Of a DNA stretch of 64,000 nucleotides, positions 52,846 to 61,149 are shown piece after piece. Under the pieces are notes generated by a model. That model saw only the letters and a program-made list of their open reading frames with translations, searched no databases and was not told the DNA's origin. Each line of letters begins with the position of its first letter. Within the stretch, counting starts at the first letter, position 1. Source of the stretch: Halarcobacter sp. (GTDB lineage Bacteria; Campylobacterota; Campylobacteria; Campylobacterales; Arcobacteraceae); the NCBI GenBank assembly GCA_030145305.1, contig JAQYVX010000012.1, positions 45,520 to 109,519 of the forward strand, given 5' to 3'. The translations under genes and the position numbers were made by a program.

Positions 52846-54371
52846 TGGAAGAACATTTAATTGATTGGTCAAGAGCCCAATTTGCTTTAACTGCAATTTA
52901 TCATTGGCTTTTTGTTCCTTTAACCCTTGGACTTGGATTTATCATTGCAATAATGGAAACAATATATGTAAAGACAGGTAATAGTTTTTGGAAAAAGACC
53001 ACTAAATTCTGGATGACTCTATTTGCAATTAATTTTGCTATTGGTGTTGCCACTGGAATTATTATGGAATTTGAATTTGGTACAAATTGGGCAAATTACT
53101 CTTGGTTTGTTGGAGATATTTTTGGTGCACCTTTAGCTATTGAAGGTATATTGGCATTTTTTATGGAATCCACATTTTTTGCTGTCATGTTTTTTGGTTG
53201 GGATAAAGTATCTCGTGGCTTTCATCTTCTTTCTACCTGGCTTGTAGCTATTGGTTCAAATCTAAGTGCTTTATGGATTTTAGTAGCAAATGGCTGGATG
53301 CAATATCCTGTTGGAATGAAATTTAATCCAGATACAGTTAGAAATGAAATGGAAAACTTCTGGGAAGTATTATTCTCTCCTGTTGCAATATCAAAATTTT
53401 TACATACTATTTCAAGTGGTTATATAATGGCTTCTTTATTTGTTGTTGGTATTTCTGCTTGGTATTTACTCAAAAAACGTGAAATTGAATTTGCTAAAAA
53501 ATCAATGATTGTAGCGGCTTCATTTGGACTTATTACTTCAATCTTCATAATAATTACAGGAGATGAATCTGCTCACCAAGTAGCGTTAAAGCAACCAGTT
53601 AAACTAGCTGCAATGGAAGGTTTATATGAAGGGAAAACTAGTGCAGGAATTGTAGGAATAGGGATTTTAAATTCCAAAAAAACATTAACAAATGACGAAG
53701 AACCTTTTCTCTTTGAACTTCAAGCACCCTATGCTTTATCTTTTTTAGGTTATCACAATATCCATAGCTTTGTTCCAGGCTTAAAAGATTTAGTTTATGG
53801 AAATGAGGAATATAACATTGAATCTGCACAAAGCAAAATAGAAAAAGGCAAAAAGGCAATAAATGCTTTAAAAATGTATAAACTAGCTAAAAAAACAAAT
53901 AATCAAGAAGATATAAAAAAATATGAGCAAATATTAAATGAAAAAATGAAATATTTTGGTTATGGGCATTTAGATAAACCTGAAGATATTGTTCCTCCTA
54001 TTGCAATTACTTTTTATACTTTTCATATAATGGTAGCTTTAGGAACTTGGTTTTTAATTTTATTTGCACTAATTCTTTTCTTTACAATGAAAAAAGAGAT
54101 ATTAAATCAAAAAATACTTCTAAGAAGTGCAATTTTTTCTATACCTCTTGGTTATGTAGCAGGTGAAGCTGGCTGGATTGTAGCTGAAGTTGGAAGGCAA
54201 CCTTGGGCTATTCAAGATTTAATGCCAGTTGGCCTTGCTGCTACTGATATAGGAACTACAAATGTAGTCGTTTCATTTTTTATGTTTGCTACTTTATTTA
54301 CAATTTTATTAATTGCGGAGATAAAAATTATGTTAAAACAAATAAAAATTGGACCAGAGGGAGGGCACTAA
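52845..54371 (+). CDS. cydA: Cytochrome bd quinol oxidase subunit I
   Basis: A 508-residue nine-helix protein that oxidises quinol and carries the haem sites b558, b595 and d. WSRAQFALTAIYHWLFVPLTLG near residues 8-29 contains the His ligand of haem b595, GNQW-like FEFGTNWANYSWFVGD near 76-91 the family signature, and HVALKQPVKLAAMEGLYE (as HQVALKQ) near 245-262 the quinol-binding loop. GYVAGEAGWIVAEVGRQPW near 432-450 is the late signature. It resembles the cyanide-insensitive CioA form of Campylobacter. It overlaps the DUF4492 gene by one base. Confidence 0.95.
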   Translation: MEEHLIDWSRAQFALTAIYHWLFVPLTLGLGFIIAIMETIYVKTGNSFWKKTTKFWMTLFAINFAIGVATGIIMEFEFGTNWANYSWFVGDIFGAPLAIEGILAFFMESTFFAVMFFGWDKVSRGFHLLSTWLVAIGSNLSALWILVANGWMQYPVGMKFNPDTVRNEMENFWEVLFSPVAISKFLHTISSGYIMASLFVVGISAWYLLKKREIEFAKKSMIVAASFGLITSIFIIITGDESAHQVALKQPVKLAAMEGLYEGKTSAGIVGIGILNSKKTLTNDEEPFLFELQAPYALSFLGYHNIHSFVPGLKDLVYGNEEYNIESAQSKIEKGKKAINALKMYKLAKKTNNQEDIKKYEQILNEKMKYFGYGHLDKPEDIVPPIAITFYTFHIMVALGTWFLILFALILFFTMKKEILNQKILLRSAIFSIPLGYVAGEAGWIVAEVGRQPWAIQDLMPVGLAATDIGTTNVVVSFFMFATLFTILLIAEIKIMLKQIKIGPEGGH

Positions 54372-54372
54372 G

Positions 54373-55506
54373 ATGTTTGAAAATTTAACGCTTTTACAAT
54401 TACAACAATTTTGGTGGATTATAATTTCTTTATTAGGAGGTCTTTTTGCATTTATCATGTTTGTTCAAGGAGGACAAACTTTAATTGGAAAATTATCCAA
54501 AGGGGATGAAGTATATAAAACTATGTTAGTAAATTCACTTGGAAGAAAATGGGAATTGGGTTTTACTACTTTAGTTCTATTTGGAGGAGCTTTATTTGCA
54601 GCTTTTCCTCTATTTTATGCTACTAGTTTTGGTGGTTCTTACTGGCTTTGGATGGCAATTCTTTTTTGTTTTATTATCCAAGCTGTTAGTTATGAATATA
54701 GAAAAAAACCAGATAATTTTTTAGGACAGAAAGTATATGAAAGCTTTTTATTCATAAATGGTAGTTTAGGAGTAATTTTATTAGGTGTTGTAATAGCTAC
54801 TTTTTTCTCCGGTTCAGATTTTACAATTGATGAAAATAATTTTTCCCATTGGCAAACATCTACTAGAGGATTAGAATCTATTATAAATATCTTTAATTTA
54901 TCTCTTGGCTTTTCGCTATTTTTCTTAACTCGTATTTTAGGGGCCTTGTATTTTATCAATAATATAGATAATAATATTATTAGAACCAGAGCAGTTGAAA
55001 GTATTAAAATAGATATGTTGATTTTTCTTTTTTTCTTTTTAGGATTTTTATTTATGCTATTTATGAAAAATGGTTATGGATATGATGAAAACCAGTTTGT
55101 ATATATAATTGAGTACAAATATTTAATAAATTTTATAGAAATGCCTTTTATTTTTGCTCTATTTGTAGTTGGAGTACTTATGGTTATTATTGCTGTATTC
55201 TTTACAATAAAATTTAAAAAAACTTGTTGTATAAAAACAGCAGGTGTTGGTGTTGTATTAACAGTAATGACCCTATTTTTAAATGTTGGATTGAATAATA
55301 CTTCATATTATCCGTCAAAATTTGATTTGCAAAGTTCTCTTACTATTATGAATAGTTCAGGAAGTCACTACACATTAACTGTAATGTCATATGTATCAAT
55401 AATGGTTCCTTTTGTCTTAGCTTATATTATTTACGCTTGGTATCAAATGGATAAAGTCAAAATTACAAAAGAGGAAATCGAAAATCCTAATGCACATAAT
55501 TACTAA
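54373..55506 (+). CDS. cydB: Cytochrome bd quinol oxidase subunit II
   Basis: A 377-residue, eight-to-nine-helix partner of CydA. I chose the ATG at 54373 over an in-frame TTG at 54349, because GAGGGAGGG lies just before it and the longer form would add a stray MDQREGTK across the cydA stop. LLQLQQFWWIIISLLGGLFAF near residues 5-25 and NSLGRKWELGFTTLVLFGGA near 57-76 match the family. It is followed 8 bases later by a CydX-like 35-residue gene. Confidence 0.93.
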   Translation: MFENLTLLQLQQFWWIIISLLGGLFAFIMFVQGGQTLIGKLSKGDEVYKTMLVNSLGRKWELGFTTLVLFGGALFAAFPLFYATSFGGSYWLWMAILFCFIIQAVSYEYRKKPDNFLGQKVYESFLFINGSLGVILLGVVIATFFSGSDFTIDENNFSHWQTSTRGLESIINIFNLSLGFSLFFLTRILGALYFINNIDNNIIRTRAVESIKIDMLIFLFFFLGFLFMLFMKNGYGYDENQFVYIIEYKYLINFIEMPFIFALFVVGVLMVIIAVFFTIKFKKTCCIKTAGVGVVLTVMTLFLNVGLNNTSYYPSKFDLQSSLTIMNSSGSHYTLTVMSYVSIMVPFVLAYIIYAWYQMDKVKITKEEIENPNAHNY

Positions 55507-55514
55507 GGAAAAAA

Positions 55515-55622
55515 ATGGAATACTTAACACCAATATTATGGCTACTTAGTTGGCCACTTGTACTTTATATATCTTATAAATTAATTTTAAGAAATCTAAA
55601 AAAATATGATGAATTTAATTAA
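55515..55622 (+). CDS. cydX: CydX-like small subunit of cytochrome bd, 35 residues
   Basis: A short frame of 35 codons begins at ATG 55515 after TAAGGAAAAAA and encodes MEYLTPILWLLSWPLVLYIS followed by a basic tail ending KYDEFN. A single membrane helix with tryptophans straight after cydB is the plan of CydX/CbdX, which stabilises haem d in the bd oxidase. The sequence differs from E. coli CydX, so the call rests on position, size and the YLTPILWLLSWP block. It ends just ahead of the operon terminator. Confidence 0.72.
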   Translation: MEYLTPILWLLSWPLVLYISYKLILRNLKKYDEFN

Positions 55623-55630
55623 TATATGAG

Positions 55631-55678
55631 AAAAGTGTATAAACTTATAAATTTTTATTTTTAAGTTTACACACTTTT
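55631..55678 (+). terminator. Terminator of the cytochrome bd operon
   Basis: A 17-bp stem with one mismatch (55631-55647 with 55662-55678) begins 9 bases after the cydX stop and ends in TTTTTTATTT. It also faces the PPK2 gene that ends at 55702 on the other strand. Confidence 0.85.
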
Positions 55679-55701
55679 TTATTTACAATTTAAGAAATAG
55701 A

Positions 55702-56820
55702 TTAGTAATTAGCTGATTTTCTCATTTGCATCAACTCTTTTTGAACAGAGATATTAACTTCTTCATCTGCTTCAAAATTTAAAGTATAATTTCTTCCATC
55801 ATAATCAACAGAATTTAAGATAATCTTCATAGCTTCAAGTCTTGCTTTATGCTTATCATTACTTCTAACAACATGCCAAGGTGCTGATCTTGAAGAAGTT
55901 CGTCTTAACATTTCATATTTTTTTTCAGAAAATTCAGTCCATAAATCTTGAGCTTGCATATCAACCTCTGAGAACTTCCAATGTCGTAAAGGATCATTGA
56001 TTCTTCTATCAAATCTTCTTTTTTGCTCATCTTTAGAAACAGAGAAATACAATTTGATAAGAATCATACCCTGTCTTACTAAATCTTGTTCAAAATTAAC
56101 TACATCTTCCATAAAAATTTCATGTTCTTCTTTAGTACAAAAACCAAAAATGGGTTCAACCATAGCTCGGTTATACCAAGATCTATCAAAAAGTACAGCT
56201 TCTCCACCTGTTGGAAAATGTTGTATATATCTTTGAAAAAACCATTGATTTCTTTGTGTTTCAGTGGGTTTACCAAGAGCTACTACTCTATAATGTTTGT
56301 TATTCATATATCTAGTGATTCTTCTAATTGCTCCACCTTTTCCAGAAGCATCTCTTCCCTCAAAAAGAATAATCATTCTTTTATTTTCTGCTTCTAAATA
56401 GTTTTGGAGTTTAATTAATTCTATTTGATAATTTTTTAATTCTTCTAAATCATATACTTTTTGAATACCATCATGTAAAGCTTCTATTTCAACATTTTTA
56501 AAATCCCCTAAAATATCTTTTAAAACTTTGTTTTCTTCTAATAACTTTTGATATTTTTCATCATTTTCATCTTTTTCTATAGTATTTAGATTTTTTATTT
56601 TTGTTTCTTTTTTTACGATTACAGAGTCCTTGAATTTTTGTAAAAGAGTAAAGGCAGCTTTTTTTGTAAGATTATCTTTTTTTGTATATCCTAAAACTTT
56701 TACATATCTCTTTTTTTCATATTGAAATCTTGCTATATATTTATTTCCAAAAGTGGGATGTGCAGCTTTTGAAATATATAAGCCACTATAATCTGTTTTC
56801 TCAAAATCACTTAAATTCAT
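55702..56820 (-). CDS. ppk2: Polyphosphate kinase 2 with an extra N-terminal integrase-arm-like domain
   Basis: A 372-residue PPK2. The kinase domain occupies about residues 120-350: Walker A EGRDASGKGGAIRRI near 154-168, FDRSWYNRAMVEP near 209-221 (Walker B/lid Asp and Arg), and NDPLRHWKFSEVD near 276-288. It moves phosphate between polyphosphate and nucleotides. The first 75 residues (SGLYISKAAHPTFGNKYIAR, residues 13-32, then VKVLGYTKKDN) look like the Arm DNA-binding domain of tyrosine recombinases, an unusual addition. A coiled-coil linker follows. It lies 4 bases after a second PPK2 gene. Confidence 0.88.
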   Translation of the reverse strand: MNLSDFEKTDYSGLYISKAAHPTFGNKYIARFQYEKKRYVKVLGYTKKDNLTKKAAFTLLQKFKDSVIVKKETKIKNLNTIEKDENDEKYQKLLEENKVLKDILGDFKNVEIEALHDGIQKVYDLEELKNYQIELIKLQNYLEAENKRMIILFEGRDASGKGGAIRRITRYMNNKHYRVVALGKPTETQRNQWFFQRYIQHFPTGGEAVLFDRSWYNRAMVEPIFGFCTKEEHEIFMEDVVNFEQDLVRQGMILIKLYFSVSKDEQKRRFDRRINDPLRHWKFSEVDMQAQDLWTEFSEKKYEMLRRTSSRSAPWHVVRSNDKHKARLEAMKIILNSVDYDGRNYTLNFEADEEVNISVQKELMQMRKSANY

Positions 56821-56824
56821 CTAC

Positions 56825-57751
56825 TTATGCCTTTGCAAATTTATTTTCCTGTTCCATTATCTCAAGTTCTTGAGCCCCAGTAAATAGTATTTTATCACTT
56901 GTAACTAATTCTTTTTCATCAATTTTATTAGGATAATTAACATGAGATAAAATATGTTTTATACAATTTATTCTTGCTTTCTTTTTATTATCACTTTTAA
57001 CCACCATCCAAGGTGAAAGATCTGTATTAGAAGCCATTAGCATTGAAAATTTTGCAATTGTATATTTATCCCAAAGTTTTTGTGCTTGCTTATCAACAGG
57101 TGATAATTTAAACTGCTTTAATGGATCTTTTTCTCTTTTTTTAAATCTTCTTGCTTGCTCTTTTTTTGATACAGAAACATAATATTTCATCAAAATAATT
57201 CCAGATTTTACAAGCATTTTTTCAAATTCTGGAACTTCTCTTAAAAATTCGTGATGTTCTTCTGCTGTACAAAAGCCCATAACAGGTTCTACCCCTGCTC
57301 TGTTGTACCATGACCTATCAAATAATACAATTTCACCAGCACCAGGTAAATGTTTTGTATATCTTTGAAAATACCATTGTGTTGTTTCTTTATCACTTGG
57401 TTTTTCTAAAGCCAAAACTCTAGCCCCTCTTGGATTTAAATGTTCTGTTATTCTTTTTATTGCGCCACCTTTTCCAGCAGCATCTCTTCCTTCAAAGATC
57501 ATAAGAACTTTTAAACCTTCTTCTTTGACATAATTTTGGAATTTTAGTAATTCAATTTGAAGCTTTGTTAACTCTTTTTCATACTCTAAAGTCTCTTTTT
57601 TAACCCAGATTTGAACTTTTTTATCTTTTTCTTTAAGTTCTTTTCTTTTTCTTTTAGACTCTTTGCCTATATGTTTTATAGATTCTTTTGTATCAATTTC
57701 TTCACCATCTTTAAACTCTTCTGCAATAATCTCTCTATCTTGTCCTGTCAT
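56825..57751 (-). CDS. ppk2: Polyphosphate kinase 2
   Basis: A 308-residue PPK2 of usual length. A charged N-terminal helix is followed by Walker A EGRDAAGKGGAIKRI near residues 87-101, FDRSWYNRAGVEP near 142-154 and KDPLKQFKLSPVDKQA near 209-224. It uses polyphosphate to make ATP or GTP from the diphosphates, or the reverse. Its sequence is clearly related to the neighbouring PPK2 but lacks the extra N-terminal domain. A local duplication followed by divergence is likely. It starts 9 bases after nspC on the same strand. Confidence 0.93.
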   Translation of the reverse strand: MTGQDREIIAEEFKDGEEIDTKESIKHIGKESKRKRKELKEKDKKVQIWVKKETLEYEKELTKLQIELLKFQNYVKEEGLKVLMIFEGRDAAGKGGAIKRITEHLNPRGARVLALEKPSDKETTQWYFQRYTKHLPGAGEIVLFDRSWYNRAGVEPVMGFCTAEEHHEFLREVPEFEKMLVKSGIILMKYYVSVSKKEQARRFKKREKDPLKQFKLSPVDKQAQKLWDKYTIAKFSMLMASNTDLSPWMVVKSDNKKKARINCIKHILSHVNYPNKIDEKELVTSDKILFTGAQELEIMEQENKFAKA

Positions 57752-57760
57752 TAATATCCC

Positions 57761-58903
57761 CTATGAAAGTCTTGATTTATACTCATTATATCCGAATTTA
57801 TTTATAATTTGATAAGCTCCATAATTATTCTTTAACACTATTGCTGGTAACTTAATTCCATTAAAAGTTGTTGTTTTAACCATAGTATAATGAATCATAT
57901 CCTCTAAAATAATTTTATCACCAACTTTTAGAACTTCGTTAAATGAATAATCACCTATAATATCCCCAGCTAAACAAGTATTTCCAGCTAATCTGTAAGT
58001 ATGTTTTTTTACATTTGGCAAAGCAGAATTTCTTATATCTGGTCGATATGGCATTGCCAAAGTATCAGGCATATGAGCCTCGGCTGATGTATCCAAAATG
58101 GCTATTGGCATTTCATTTTCTACAATATCTAAAACAGTTGCCATAAGGTAGCCTGTTTGCCATCCTACAGCTTCTCCTGGTTCTAAATAAACTTTTAAAT
58201 GAGGGTATCTTTTCTTAAACTCTTTTAAAAGTTTTATTAAAGCATCAACATCATAATCAGCTCTTGTAATATGATGCCCTCCTCCAAAGTTTACCCATTT
58301 CATTTGTGGTAAAAATTTAGCAAATTTTTCTTCAAAATTTGCTAAAGCACCTTCTAAAGCATCAACATTTTGTTCACATAAAGCATGAAAATGTAGACCT
58401 TCTACATCTTCAAGATTATCTTCTTGAAAGTTTTTTCTAGTAATTCCTAATCTTGAAAAAGGAGCGCAAGGATTGTATAAATCTACTTCGACAGAAGAGT
58501 ATTCAGGATTTACTCTAAGTCCAATAGAAGTATTTCCTTTTGCTTTACTACGAAATTGATTGAGTTGATTAAAAGAGTTAAAAACAAGATGATTTGAGAT
58601 TTCAATTATCTCTTCAATCTCTTCATCTTTAAATGCAGGAGAATAAGTATGCACTTCTTTTCCAAACTTTTCTTTTGCTAATAAAGCTTCATGTAATCCA
58701 CTAGCACAACAACCTTCTAGATACTCTTTACAAATATCAAAAGTTGACCAAAGAGCAAAACCTTTTAAAGCAAGAAGAATTTTTACCTCTGCCTCATCTT
58801 GAACTTTTTTTAAAAGCTCAAGGTTTTTTCTTAATAATTGCTCTTCACAAACAAAAGCTGGACTAGGAAGTTCATTTATATTTTTACATACTTTAGTCTT
58901 CAT
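57761..58903 (-). CDS. nspC: Carboxynorspermidine decarboxylase
   Basis: A 380-residue PLP enzyme of the alanine-racemase-fold decarboxylases, making norspermidine or spermidine from the carboxylated form. PAFVCEEQ near residues 14-21, [11 protein letters not shown] near 42-52 with the PLP lysine, [14 protein letters not shown] near 84-97, [14 protein letters not shown] near 218-231 and [13 protein letters not shown] near 254-266 support this. I start it at ATG 58903 (MKTKVCKN): the longer frame to 59008 runs through rubredoxin in another frame. It overlaps rubredoxin by 11 bases, and the dehydrogenase lies upstream. Confidence 0.92.
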   Translation of the reverse strand: MKTKVCKNINELPSPAFVCEEQLLRKNLELLKKVQDEAEVKILLALKGFALWSTFDICKEYLEGCCASGLHEALLAKEKFGKEVHTYSPAFKDEEIEEIIEISNHLVFNSFNQLNQFRSKAKGNTSIGLRVNPEYSSVEVDLYNPCAPFSRLGITRKNFQEDNLEDVEGLHFHALCEQNVDALEGALANFEEKFAKFLPQMKWVNFGGGHHITRADYDVDALIKLLKEFKKRYPHLKVYLEPGEAVGWQTGYLMATVLDIVENEMPIAILDTSAEAHMPDTLAMPYRPDIRNSALPNVKKHTYRLAGNTCLAGDIIGDYSFNEVLKVGDKIILEDMIHYTMVKTTTFNGIKLPAIVLKNNYGAYQIINKFGYNEYKSRLS

Positions 58904-59060
58904 TATATGGTTCAAAATCCTCTTTAGCAACTCCACAATCAGGACATTCCCAATCATCTGGAATATCTTCAAAAGCTGTCCCTGGAGCAATCCCACTATC
59001 TTCATCACCTATTTTTGGATCATAAATATAATCACATACTGTACATATATATTTTTGCAT
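58893..59060 (-). CDS. Rubredoxin
   Basis: A 55-residue frame on the minus strand. It starts [20 protein letters not shown] and has the second cysteine pair in [16 protein letters not shown] near residues 36-51. The two CxxC pairs bind one iron, and [17 protein letters not shown] (18-33) is the standard loop. AAGGAG precedes the ATG, and a GTCCC/GGGAC hairpin lies just upstream. It overlaps the start of nspC by 11 bases, so the two are translated together. Rubredoxin carries single electrons, e.g. to peroxide-scavenging rubrerythrin; its link with polyamine synthesis is not obvious. Confidence 0.95.
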   Translation of the reverse strand: MQKYICTVCDYIYDPKIGDEDSGIAPGTAFEDIPDDWECPDCGVAKEDFEPYNED

Positions 59061-59081
59061 AACAATATCTCCTTATAAAGT

Positions 59082-59099
59082 GTCCCACTTTTAAGGGAC
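59082..59099. repeat. GTCCC/GGGAC hairpin, copy near rubredoxin
   Basis: TGTCCCACTTTTAAGGGAC (59081-59099) is almost identical to 46426-46443 ahead of era. In both places the minus-strand order is hairpin, ACTTTA- or ATTTTA-like spacer, AAGGA ribosome site, ATG. On the + strand it is followed by a T-run (59100-59110), so terminator function for readthrough is an alternative. Confidence 0.45.
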
Positions 59100-59196
59100 T
59101 TTTTTATTTTTGATTTCTTTTAACGATACAGCAAAGCTACACCTAAAGAAACAAATCCTAAAGAGAACAACGAGTTGTTCTTTTACTAAACTTTTT

Positions 59197-60399
59197 TTAA
59201 TCTACTGGTAAATCTATAATCTTCCAAGGTAAACCTTGTGTCATTAGCTCATCCATAAATGGTTTTGCATCAAACTCTTCTATATTAAAGACTCCCTTTC
59301 CATCCCAAATTCCTTTATAAATCATTTTTGAGCCAATCATTGCAGGAACTCCTGTTGTATATGAAACAGCTTGCGCTCCGGTTTCTTTATAACACTCTTG
59401 ATGATCACAAATATTATAGATGTAAATTTTCTTCTTTTTACCATCTTTTATACCTTCAATAATACAACCAATATTTGTCTTTCCAACAGTTCTAGCTCCC
59501 AAGCTTGCAGGATCTGGCAAAAGTGTAGTTAAAAACTCAATTGGCGTGATTTCAACACCTTTATGCATTACAGGTTCAATTCCTAACATACCTACATTTT
59601 GTAGACAATTCATATGTTGAATATAAGAATCTCCAAAGGTCATAAAAAATCTAATTCTTTTTAGACCTTTAATATTTTTACATAAAGATTCTAACTCTTC
59701 ATGATAAAGTAAATATGAAGGTTTAACTCCAATTTCTGGGTAATCATGCTCAACTCTAATTTCTAAAGGCTTAGTCTCAATCCAAGCTCCATCTTCCCAG
59801 TATCTTCCATTTGAGCTTACTTCTCGTAAGTTAATTTCAGGATTAAAGTTTGTAGCAAAAGGGTATCCATGATCACCTGCATTACAATCCATAATATCAA
59901 TATAATTTATTTCATCAAAAAGATTTTGTTGTGCATAGGCACAAAATACACCTGTAACACCAGGGTCAAACCCAGAACCTAACAATGCTTTGATTCCAGC
60001 TTTTTTAAAATCTTCGTTTTTTGCCCATTGTTCTTTGTATTCAAACTTTGCAACATCAGGATGTTCATAGTTTGCTGTATCTATATAATCAACTCCACAA
60101 GCTACACAGGCATCCATGATTGTCAAATCTTGATATGGAAGTGCCACATTTAGAACAACTTTTGGATTTACTTTTTTAATAAGTTCTATTAATTCTGGCA
60201 CATTGTCAGCATCTACAGAAGCTATTTCAATTTGTACATTTTGGTTCTTTTTTATTTCACTTTGAATAATCTCACATCTTGAAATAGTTCTAGATGCTAA
60301 AGTTATTTTTTCAAAGGTATCAATATTCATAGCACACTTAACAGTTGCAACACGACTAACTCCACCAGCACCAATAATTAAAATACCGTTTTTCTTCAT
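59197..60399 (-). CDS. Carboxynorspermidine dehydrogenase (saccharopine dehydrogenase family)
   Basis: A 400-residue NADPH-dependent enzyme that condenses a diamine with aspartate semialdehyde to carboxy(nor)spermidine, the step before NspC. The Rossmann motif GILIIGAGGVSRVATVKCA is near residues 4-22. Further blocks are YIDTANYEHPD near 113-123, GFDPGVTGVFCAYAQQN near 146-162 and TYTTGVPAMIG-like SYTTGVPAMIGSKMIY near 349-364. I start at ATG 60399, which has GGAGAG five bases upstream, rather than the GTG two codons earlier. The gene name varies between species. It lies 137 bases upstream of rubredoxin-nspC, all on the minus strand. Confidence 0.9.
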   Translation of the reverse strand: MKKNGILIIGAGGVSRVATVKCAMNIDTFEKITLASRTISRCEIIQSEIKKNQNVQIEIASVDADNVPELIELIKKVNPKVVLNVALPYQDLTIMDACVACGVDYIDTANYEHPDVAKFEYKEQWAKNEDFKKAGIKALLGSGFDPGVTGVFCAYAQQNLFDEINYIDIMDCNAGDHGYPFATNFNPEINLREVSSNGRYWEDGAWIETKPLEIRVEHDYPEIGVKPSYLLYHEELESLCKNIKGLKRIRFFMTFGDSYIQHMNCLQNVGMLGIEPVMHKGVEITPIEFLTTLLPDPASLGARTVGKTNIGCIIEGIKDGKKKKIYIYNICDHQECYKETGAQAVSYTTGVPAMIGSKMIYKGIWDGKGVFNIEEFDAKPFMDELMTQGLPWKIIDLPVD

Positions 60400-60518
60400 A
60401 AACACTCTCCAATTTAAATATCACGAATTATATGATTATTTTAGTAAAAAAGTGTTAAATATTTTTTAAAAAGTTATTCTGTTAATTACCTATTGTAACT
60501 ATTCTAAGTTTTTTAAGA

Positions 60519-60524
60519 TATAAT
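60519..60524 (+). promoter_or_regulatory. -10 box of ssrA
   Basis: AAGATATAATACTAC contains TATAAT at 60519-60524, giving a transcription start about 40 bases ahead of the mature tmRNA 5' end, which RNase P would trim. Confidence 0.6.
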
Positions 60525-60569
60525 ACTACTCTTAAAAAAGTAATTAGTTGTATTGGTTACTTTATATAT

Positions 60570-60965
60570 GGGGATGACTTGGCTTCGATTGGAGCCTTGA
60601 GGATTAGTTGCATGTAAGTGTGAGCTACTTTGATAAGCTCAAATTTTTTAGACGCAAACAATACAAATTACGCTCCAGCTTACGCTAAAATAGCATAAGT
60701 TTATTAATTTTGGACTCCCTTTAATTAGGTCGAGACCAGGAGGTTCACTCAGTAGATTCTATCTATGCTGATTTATAGTGGATTCACCCAGATAGATTAT
60801 CTTTATAAAAGTTGATCCCTTTTTAAAGAGACATTCTAGATCTTAGCTTTGTCGTTGCTTTGCGAGTTGTGCTGCAACAAAGTGAAACTTTACAACTCCA
60901 CTAAACATGTAGACGCTAGTAGTAGAGGTTTTAAGACTGCGGTTCGATCCCGCACATCTCCACCA
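60570..60965 (+). ncRNA. ssrA: Transfer-messenger RNA
   Basis: The 5' end GGGGATGACTTGGCTTCGAT and the 3' end CGGTTCGATCCCGCACATCT followed by CCACCA are the tmRNA tRNA-like halves. GGGGATG (60570-60576) pairs with CATCTCC, and TTCGATCC is the T-loop. The tag frame at 60654-60698 (GCA resume codon to TAA) encodes ANNTNYAPAYAKIA, close to the Campylobacter tag ANNVKFAPAYAKAA. It rescues stalled ribosomes and tags the products for proteolysis. The 3' end is the apparent attachment site of the island starting after 60965. Confidence 0.97.
60941..60965 (+). other. Putative attachment site (attL) at the ssrA 3' end
   Basis: A tyrosine integrase of the P4 type begins 185 bases past the tmRNA 3' end and reads away from it, the standard arrangement of islands inserted into ssrA. 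The integration core probably lies in the T-arm to CCA segment. No second copy is in the remaining 3 kb, so the right end lies outside the window. Confidence 0.6.
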
Positions 60966-60971
60966 ATTCAT

Positions 60972-61053
60972 AATCTAAACAAATCTAATAAAGCCTAATA
61001 AGTACCCACATGATGGGACTTTGTCTAACAATTGCTGTCCAACGAAATCTAAC
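60972..61053. repeat. Short AATCTAA-like repeats between ssrA and the integrase
   Basis: AATCTAA occurs at 60972-60978, 60982-60988 and 61046-61052, with near copies GCCTAATAA (60993-61001) and GTCTAAC (61023-61029). Spaced 7-base repeats near an attachment site could be integrase arm-binding sites. The repeats are short and AT-rich. Confidence 0.3.
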
Positions 61054-61149
61054 GTAAATTCATCAAATACAAAACTTTTGGGGATATTTTTGGGGGCTTT
61101 TGTGATATAATCCTCTTATAAAATATATAAATATCCCTAAGGATTTCTT

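Noticed and set aside
54349..54372. TTG start of CydB eight codons earlier
   Set aside because: It lies inside cydA; the ATG at 54373 has a GGGAGGG ribosome site and the usual family N-terminus.
58904..59008. N-terminal extension of NspC by 35 residues
   Set aside because: The stretch codes for rubredoxin in another frame, has no ribosome site at its start, and the family begins at the MKTKVCKN methionine.
61001..61020. CCCACATGATGGG dyad as a hairpin related to the GTCCC/GGGAC element
   Set aside because: Only a four-base stem and no ribosome site or gene start follows; unrelated in sequence.
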